A DNA stretch of 64,000 bases from contig NC_134756.1 of the NCBI RefSeq assembly GCF_050436995.1, positions 1-64,000 on the forward strand, given 5' to 3'. This document shows, piece after piece, positions 57,394-64,000 of the stretch. Source of the stretch: Anticarsia gemmatalis (Eukaryota > Arthropoda > Insecta > Lepidoptera > Erebidae). Under the pieces are notes generated by a model. That model was not told the origin of the DNA, searched no databases, and saw nothing but the letters and a program-made list of their open reading frames with translations. The first letter of the stretch is position 1. Each line of letters opens with the position of its first letter. The translations under genes and the position numbers were made by a program.

Positions 57394-57669
57394 GTGTTAA
57401 AAACTGATCATGATGTTCCTTTCATTGTTAGAACTAGGGCCAAATTATGTGTAACGCGGCGGCGGCACCAGCGTGTATCGTCTCCAAATAATACGACGAT
57501 TGTACTAAAGTGTAGATGCGATAAAAACTGTGTGGTCACTGGTCATATTAGTGACTTCGATGCAAGGACTACCGTGCAAGTAATTCTAAATGACAGAAAT
57601 CATTTTCAAACGTTGCATACGCCTGAACTGATCGTAAACAGCGGCCAAAATGAACAACAAATAGAATAA
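57394..57669 (+). other. Uncharacterised conserved open frame, copy 3
   Basis: Exact mirror of the frame at 36559-36834. It follows from the arm duplication and is not independent evidence of selection. Confidence 0.35.
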
Positions 57670-57962
57670 CTACGGAACCAGTCGGCAGTTTGACACGTAC
57701 CTGGTCCCTTCTGCCACTTACATAAGATTTAACATTGTTGTACTATGCAAGTATTACAAGTGTTAAATACATGATTCAGGTGATTGTGGTGCACAGAATT
57801 CAGTTTTCCAGGCTCGGTATTGCGCCTAAAGTGAAGTATTTAGTTATCTTACGACACGAGACGCCAGTAATATGTAATATTGTAAGGACAACTTAGTGAA
57901 ATACAATTTTAATGCATTGTTTTATTTGTTAATTAAAGCATCACATAGCGTAGTTGTCATGT

Positions 57963-59203
57963 TCAAATCCTGGCGCGGATCCATGACGCGAAAGATGTGA
58001 CTCGTGCGAAACCGGCCGGGAAACCGCGGTTGCAACCATCGCGATGTCCGAAGGATGTCACACCGATCTGTTGGCAAATAAATAAGTTAGCTTAATATTT
58101 ATACGAAAACTTGCCTAATTTAATATTAAATATAAACGCCCTGATCAATAATAAGGGACGGTATTGTAGTGCTTCTTACCAAAGTGTTTCCGATAGCGAG
58201 AGGTCCGCCGGAGTCTCCGCCGCAGGTACCGATTCCACCAGCGCCGCTGGTACACAGAGTGGAGGCGATGATACTGCCGCCATAAGTCCGCTGACATTCG
58301 GCGTTGGTGATCACTTGAAGCCTCACGTGCCTCTTGTTTCCAGTGTTTCCTGTATGACCATACACATATTGATTTCATTATTATCCGAGGGTCAAGAAAC
58401 AACGCGGCCGGCTGAGTTCATTACTGTTTGTTTGTTTGTTACTCACCGCCGTTGTCTCTGCCGAAACCGGCGGCGTTGGCCCACGAGCCGACATAGTTGT
58501 TGTTGCCGCCGGCCAGACCGATGTTGCGGATCACATCTGTAACATACAACAGTAGTTAGTGAGAGGGGAGTGACGACATGCAGTCAATCATAGTGTTATT
58601 GTTATATAATACTGACTGGTGTATGCGACACGGTTGTGATTGATGATGGCGATGTCGTTGGCGAGGGTGATCACATTATAACTGCCGTGCAGGACTACAC
58701 TGGAGGTAGTGGTGCGGACTCCTCCAGACATGAGACGGTTAGATCCGTGGACCACGACGAACTGACGCGCCTGATTGTTTCTGTCCCTCCAGCAGTGAGC
58801 AGCGGTTACGGAACGTGTGTTGGTCAGCAGCGACGAGCCGCATATTGATTGACGGCCATTAGTCAACGTGATCACAAGTCCCCCCTGTAGTATAACAACT
58901 ATGATTTATTAAATCACGAAAAATAAGACGATTATATGAGGCCGGAGGAAACAATATTACATTTCAATTTTGTTGAGACTTAGTAACAAACAAGAGAAAC
59001 TCTTAGCTCACCAGAAAAGGATATGCGCCAGCATTCGCCGCGGAGCCGCCGACAATCCTGCTGCCGTCGAAGTCCATGGCCTGCTCGGCTTGCATGATGC
59101 GTGCCGCCTCCGGGATGCCCACATTCTCGTGGTAATTGTTCTCTATCGGCTCATAGGCCAGCGCCAGCGCCGCGAGTGCGAACACGATCAACAAGCTCTT
59201 CAT
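57963..59203 (-). CDS. Chymotrypsin-like serine protease C' (mirror of C)
   Basis: Exons on minus: 59012-59203, 58617-58884, 58447-58536, 58180-58349 and 57963-58067. The exon translations are the same as in gene C. Signal peptide, activation site and triad are intact, Gly at position 189. Intron 4 lacks the Helitron, as in C. The promoter mirror has TATATAA at 59252-59258. Confidence 0.92.
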
Positions 59204-60000
59204 CTTTGTCTACTAGTTGTGCTGTGGTGCAGTTTCCTTGGCATCCACAACTTATATACAAACTGCTAGGCCTGCGATTATCTAATCGATGTGAATTAAG
59301 TAATTAAGGAAAGCTTATGCTACTTTGCTATTGCACGTTTGGATATCAGGATTCCGTACACGAAGAGGTAAACAAACGTTTAAAAAATAATACATGCCAT
59401 ATTTAATTGTACAATAATAAACTTTGTATTGTACATCTCACTGTCACTCGTTATAAATTGTAAATATTCATTAAATATTACTATTATAAGTAACATGTAA
59501 CTGAAGTCGTGCATTAGCATTAGGAAATATAACGTTTATTTAGTAATGGCTCGTTTGTTGTAACGAACGGCTCGCGGGTCGCGTACCACTATCAACGAAC
59601 TAAGTCTACTTGAAATAACATAATTATATTTCTTAGAAAATGCTCGTTCAAATATTTCACAATTCCTACAGTTTGTTGCGTCGAGCCCAAGTGCAGGAAG
59701 CCGGCTCACACTTGACTGGTAGGACGTATCAAAATAAGTTGGACATCGTTATGTATCGAATGATTATTATCTATTTATCGTAATTGAGTATGTTGTGTTG
59801 ATGCGTTACAGTGGAGCGCTTGCTGTTGTTGTTTACACGTTTCAGCGCTGTTGAAATATTAGTAAAATCGCAGCAGCCGTCTTACTGCCGAAGACTGCCC
59901 ACTGCCCACACACAAGTAGTGCACAGTGCGCCTACAGAGTGTAAGCTGTACTAGTGCTTACAAGCGGTCCGCTGTAGGGACACGCGTGCGCGTGACCTCT

Positions 60001-60082
60001 CACCGTGCCCTCAGCGTGCCCTCAGCGTGCTCTCAGCGTGCTCTCAGCGTGCTCTCAGCGTGCTCTCAGCGTGCTCTCAGCG
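60001..60082. repeat. 11-bp minisatellite, long allele
   Basis: About seven to eight units of GCGTGCTCTCA/GCGTGCCCTCA, two more than the mirror array at 34166-34229. It is the main length difference near the protease-containing core of the arms. Confidence 0.85.
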
Positions 60083-60092
60083 ACGCACTACC

Positions 60093-60410
60093 ACGGTACT
60101 GAGGGTACTCACAGGGGGACTGGATTTCTACACGGACGGCGCACCCTTAACACCTATTTTTGTTAAAACACACAAGGATCTCTTCCATACAGCAAAACAA
60201 ATATTTCCGAGAAATACAACGATAGAGATAGATTAGTGCTTGATTGTATACCTAAGACTATGCTTTACCCGAAAAATTCACTTGCAATCATTGTGTGTCA
60301 AAGTATTTAATGCTCTACCAAATAATATAAAAATGTTGCCTGAAAAAACATTTAAAATTCAAATAAAATTCAATTAAATAATTTCTCATGCTATTTTTAA
60401 GGTAGAGTTT
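60093..60410 (+). pseudogene. LINE protein C-terminal relic (mirror)
   Basis: Mirror of 33840-34135, reading FYTDGAPLTPIF and further KVFNALPNNIKMLPEKTFK with stops. 60411-62372 is the mirror of gene-free left-arm sequence. Confidence 0.45.
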
Positions 60411-62372
60411 CGAGTGTTTTTGTTAAGAAGAAAATAATGTTATACCGATCATAATACATACTAAAGTGTCTTATAGTATTTGAAATATTAAAAACTATAT
60501 TTAAAAAAAAACAGTATGTAGAAGAATATTCCTGTGTGTTCTGATTAATTATATTAATATTAATATGAATGTTTTTTGAGGAAGCTCTATGTTAGACGTA
60601 TACTATATAAATTCCAGGTCGTAGTTGTCATAAGAATGCATCGCCATCGGAACTTGAACAGACAGAACAGTGTCAAGTTTCAAGTCAGTAGAATTATAGG
60701 TAAGAGGGAGTGTTTGTAACTGAGCTCGCAACATTTGCCCCGAACCGTGTGTCAGTTGGCTAGGACTTGCAATTTCAATAAAACATTTTAATTTAATTCA
60801 AATTAAACTGGTTTTAATTGCTCGAAAACCATTCATCGGTTTATCGACCTAATTACCAAAAATCACCTATTCCAGTATCTCTATGAAGCGATCTAAATGT
60901 ATGTTCCTGCATTAGCTATGCCCACGATTCTGACCGCATCATTGTGTTTAAATCCCGGTTAAAAACTATCTGTTTATCACAATTTCGTCAATTCCGTGTT
61001 ATTTCTTACCCAAACGGGAAGACTCGGTCGGGAGACTGTAATGTCTGTAATGATTGAATGACGTTGGTTGAATTGGTCGTAAACTATCGGTTACGACACG
61101 GACTCGTGAGATGCACGAGTCATCACTTCATTCATATTATATTTTAGGAACAATGAGTGCTTGCCGGCCGCCTGGTAGCGCGTCACAAATAGCTTCACTA
61201 TTGTCTTTAGTCTACCCTTACAACATACTCGTATAACCGCCATTCCCTACTTTTGAAACAAACGAGACATTGTGAGGACACCACAACTGTCCCTAGTCAT
61301 ACGCCTGCAGCTCGAGGTATCTTACTCTCTCCTGAAAATATGAATATGAGGTGGTTTCACAACCATTTTCGGAATATACATACATGTCGATACGTCTGGT
61401 TCGCACAGACAGCGCCACACCGTCAGGTAGTCTATGTTCGTTTCAGCATTATACATTTAAAAGACGTTGTTTTCAAAACGTTATTAAGTATACTGATTAC
61501 GAATTCCTTAACGATAAGCTTTGATTAAAGTTCCTGCATGTTTGAGGCGCTCATAGCTAGATTACGTGCATTGCGCAGCGTGGTGTAACGCGATAGTTTG
61601 GCTACAGATGGACCGCAAACACGACTGCCCTACACTACACTAGTACACTCATAGGTGAATGAAATCATAACTTCGGGTCTTCCCTACATCGGCCACTACA
61701 CACCTAGTTTCATATTGCTAACGTTTTACGACACATTTTCCCTACTCACAAACACACGATTTTATTACGGTTTCAGCCATCCAAAACCTTGGCTCATTAA
61801 ACAATTACCGTTCCACCGCGCAAGTACCATCACGCGCTAACAAATCACAGAAATCTCATAAAATATCACGTTCGGTGGAGCAACGCAGACGGCGGGAGGA
61901 GCGTGGACGAATAGCTAGGGTATGGAGATCCGTAATTACGGAAACTGCAAGTCGAGCATGCACCGCACCGGCTAGTGAGTTCGTCTCGAGGCGAGGTGAT
62001 TATGTTACGATTCCGATCAGTGTCGTTGCAGCAGGGAGCTTCAAACAATAAATAACACTGAACAGCTTGAGTTGATACGGTGACGGTCCCCTTCCGAGTC
62101 GATACGCGTGCTACGACCTTAATCAACTTCAGAGCGGTCGTTTCGCAATGTCAATTCTCGCTATATTAATCACTAGCAGCCCATCCCGGCTTCGCACGGA
62201 CATAATATTATAATAAAAGAAAATTTACAATGTTTTACAGTGAGTTTCTAAAAAATAATATTCATTGAAAACAAAAAACTAAGTTATACTCTTTTTTGTG
62301 AATATATTTTTTTTAATATTTTTTTGGTAGGTATATTATTTTTCACCTTTTTTTTGTTTAATTTATTTATAA

Positions 62373-63650
62373 CTAGCTGACCCGTGCAGCTCCGCTCGCG
62401 TGAATTTCGTACTGTTGCTTATTCGTTTGAGCACGCGAATTGCGAAGCACTCGATACACCTACACATAAATATGCTAACAACTCTTTTGTCATCTAATGG
62501 TTATTTACGAAAGGGACCCGAAGGGCACACAATGTGGCACAGGCTCAGGCAGGCCTGATTTCCTGTGGTTACCTTCTTTTCCGCTCTCGTCTGTATCCGT
62601 ACCAGTTTACAGTATAAAATATAATACCTTATTATAGACTGACCATTGCTTACCCGTCTGGATTCAGAATATTATTATAGGTACAGACAGACCAATTTTT
62701 TTTTTAAAGACTACTCCCGCACTAAGTATTGCTCTTGTGTCGCGGGGACTTTTACAAACATACAAACAACGGACACAAAGCACAACCAGACCCGAAACAA
62801 TTATTTGTGGATCGCACAAATAATTGTCCCGTGTGGGAATCGAACCCACGACCTCCCGTTGCAGTGGTATCGGCGTGGCGACCTAAACCACTGCGCCACA
62901 GAGGCAGTCAAAAGTCAAAAGTCTATCTGCGCCGGAGCTCTTCACACGCGTAATAATGTCATTGTATACTTGCGATTATACGTCCGAAATCGCGTAACCC
63001 GTAATATTTTTTTATATATCATCCGTTGTTTATTTTTTAAAACTTACCACATAGTCTGTTTCATAGCTATCCAATTTATTTCCTTAATGCAACCAATTAA
63101 TTTGGTTATGTGTTTCGAACAACAACGCCATCTGTTAGTTGCGGCGAACAACGACAACAAACGAAATTACTCTGTTGGCCATCTAGGATATCCCGACCGC
63201 ACCGGACCCACGTAAACCAACATTTTTGTGTAAAATATCATACAACATTTATGTTTGAAAATCCTATAAATGTATAGCATGTTTCAAAGGTATTTTTTTT
63301 ACAATAAAGCCATCAAAATAAATTAATTAGAAAAAACATGCTTTGTTGCGAACTATAACGCCATCTATTGGTTGGTGCCAACAACAGGTATCGATACGGC
63401 AGACGCAGCGTTAACTTTATATATGCGAATGTTGTGAAATAGATTGCAACGCCATCTATGGTCTCTATAGAAAAACGCAGGTTCAAACGATTTAGTTCTA
63501 CGTATTTTTTTCAATTTTCTAAAATTCTTTGAAATTTTATGCTATAAAAAGTATCCTAAAAGTTGCTCCACTACTTATTCTATGCATATACCAAATCTCA
63601 GTGCATTATATCCGGTAGTTTTTACGTGATAGCGACACATACAGACGGAG

Positions 63651-63682
<32 letters not shown>

Positions 63683-63810
63683 GTCAGAAAAGAAAATTAT
63701 AAATTGCAGATTCGGTATCAGTATCCGTTACTAAACATCCCCCATTGGTTTTTTTTAAATATATTCAATGTACAGAATTGACCTCTCTACAGATTTATTA
63801 TAAGTATAGA
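62373..63810 (-). mobile_element. 1.4-kb Helitron-like element, complete ends
   Basis: Plus strand CTAGCTGACCCGTGCAGCTC at 62373 to ATTATAAGTATAGA at 63810. The body matches 12842-14094 throughout, plus an inserted SINE at 62696-62912. It has (CAGA)n near 63652-63683. No Rep/helicase coding, so it is non-autonomous. Confidence 0.75.
62696..62912 (-). mobile_element. tRNA-headed SINE
   Basis: T run at 62696-62706 (tail on minus). On plus, GGGAATCGAACCCACGACCT and AACCACTGCGCCACAGAGGC carry the inverted B and A boxes. About 215 bases, the most complete of the three SINEs here. It splits the surrounding Helitron-like body. Confidence 0.75.
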
Positions 63811-64000
63811 CTAGCTGACCTGCGCAACTTCGCTTGCGTCACTTAAGAGAATGGGTCAAGATTTTCCCCGTTTTTGTAACATTTTTCGTTGCTACTCCGC
63901 TCAAAATGACCGTAGCGTGATGTTATATAGCTTATAGCCTTCCTCGATAAATGGACTATCTAAGACTGAAAGAATTTTTCAAATCCGACCAGTAGTTCCT
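63811..64000 (-). mobile_element. Non-autonomous Helitron-like repeat, cut by the window end
   Basis: Starts CTAGCTGACCTGCGCAACTT at 63811, directly after the preceding element, and runs off the window in the conserved body (AATCCGACCAGTAGTTCCT). Confidence 0.75.

Larger units (their letters stand above)
52704..62372. repeat. Right arm of large inverted duplication
   Basis: Reverse complement of the left arm. The inner 180 bases (to about 52880) are more diverged and lack about 62 bases present on the left (41448-41510), while from 52885 to about 60000 the arms match without net indel. The homology passes the site of the left Helitron composite (near 62210) and continues to 62372, where another Helitron begins. 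Confidence 0.95.

Overview
The window starts in a pure (AACCT)n tract, the C-rich strand of the insect TTAGG telomere repeat. It is therefore the end of a eukaryotic chromosome, with the tip at position 1. Introns with GT-AG borders, many Helitron-like repeats with the ends TC...CTAG, tRNA-headed SINEs and a cluster of midgut-type chymotrypsin genes all point to a moth or butterfly (Lepidoptera). The species cannot be named from the sequence.

Layout. 1-2439: telomere array interrupted by a 925-bp polyadenylated retroelement. 2572-4595: three low-complexity subtelomeric arrays. 6705-10370: a six-exon gene for a degenerate aldehyde-dehydrogenase-like protein of 511 residues. 10652-16760: Helitrons, SINEs and remnants of a leucine-rich-repeat gene. 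16829-26666: chymotrypsin-like gene A (minus), gene B (plus) and an orphan last exon with an in-frame stop. 27025-32020: retroelement and Helitron insertions, including a Helitron that contains a Tc1/mariner element that contains another Helitron. 32021-41590 and 52704-62372: two arms of a large inverted duplication, each with two chymotrypsin genes (C and D, mirrored as C' and D'). 41590-52698: the spacer, mostly transposons, including one LTR retrotransposon with a hAT-like element in its 5' LTR and a LINE and a Helitron in its 3' LTR. 62373-64000: two abutting Helitron-like elements.

The six intact proteases share one plan: 16-residue signal peptide, short propeptide, R|IVGG activation site, His/Asp/Ser triad, five exons with conserved phases, and a GATA plus TATA-box promoter. 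They were probably made by tandem and then inverted duplication of a secreted digestive chymotrypsin gene. Mirror coordinates in the two arms sum to exactly 94228 from about 34.2 to 41.4 kb, so there is no net length change over 7 kb.

The observations I rate highest are the inverted duplication with its mosaic history, the near-identity of exon 1 among otherwise diverged protease genes, a 563-bp fold-back hAT-like element built from TATCGATA motifs, and a short telomere retroelement with the same two ends at a telomeric and a non-telomeric site. All calls come from reading the sequence; no database search was run.
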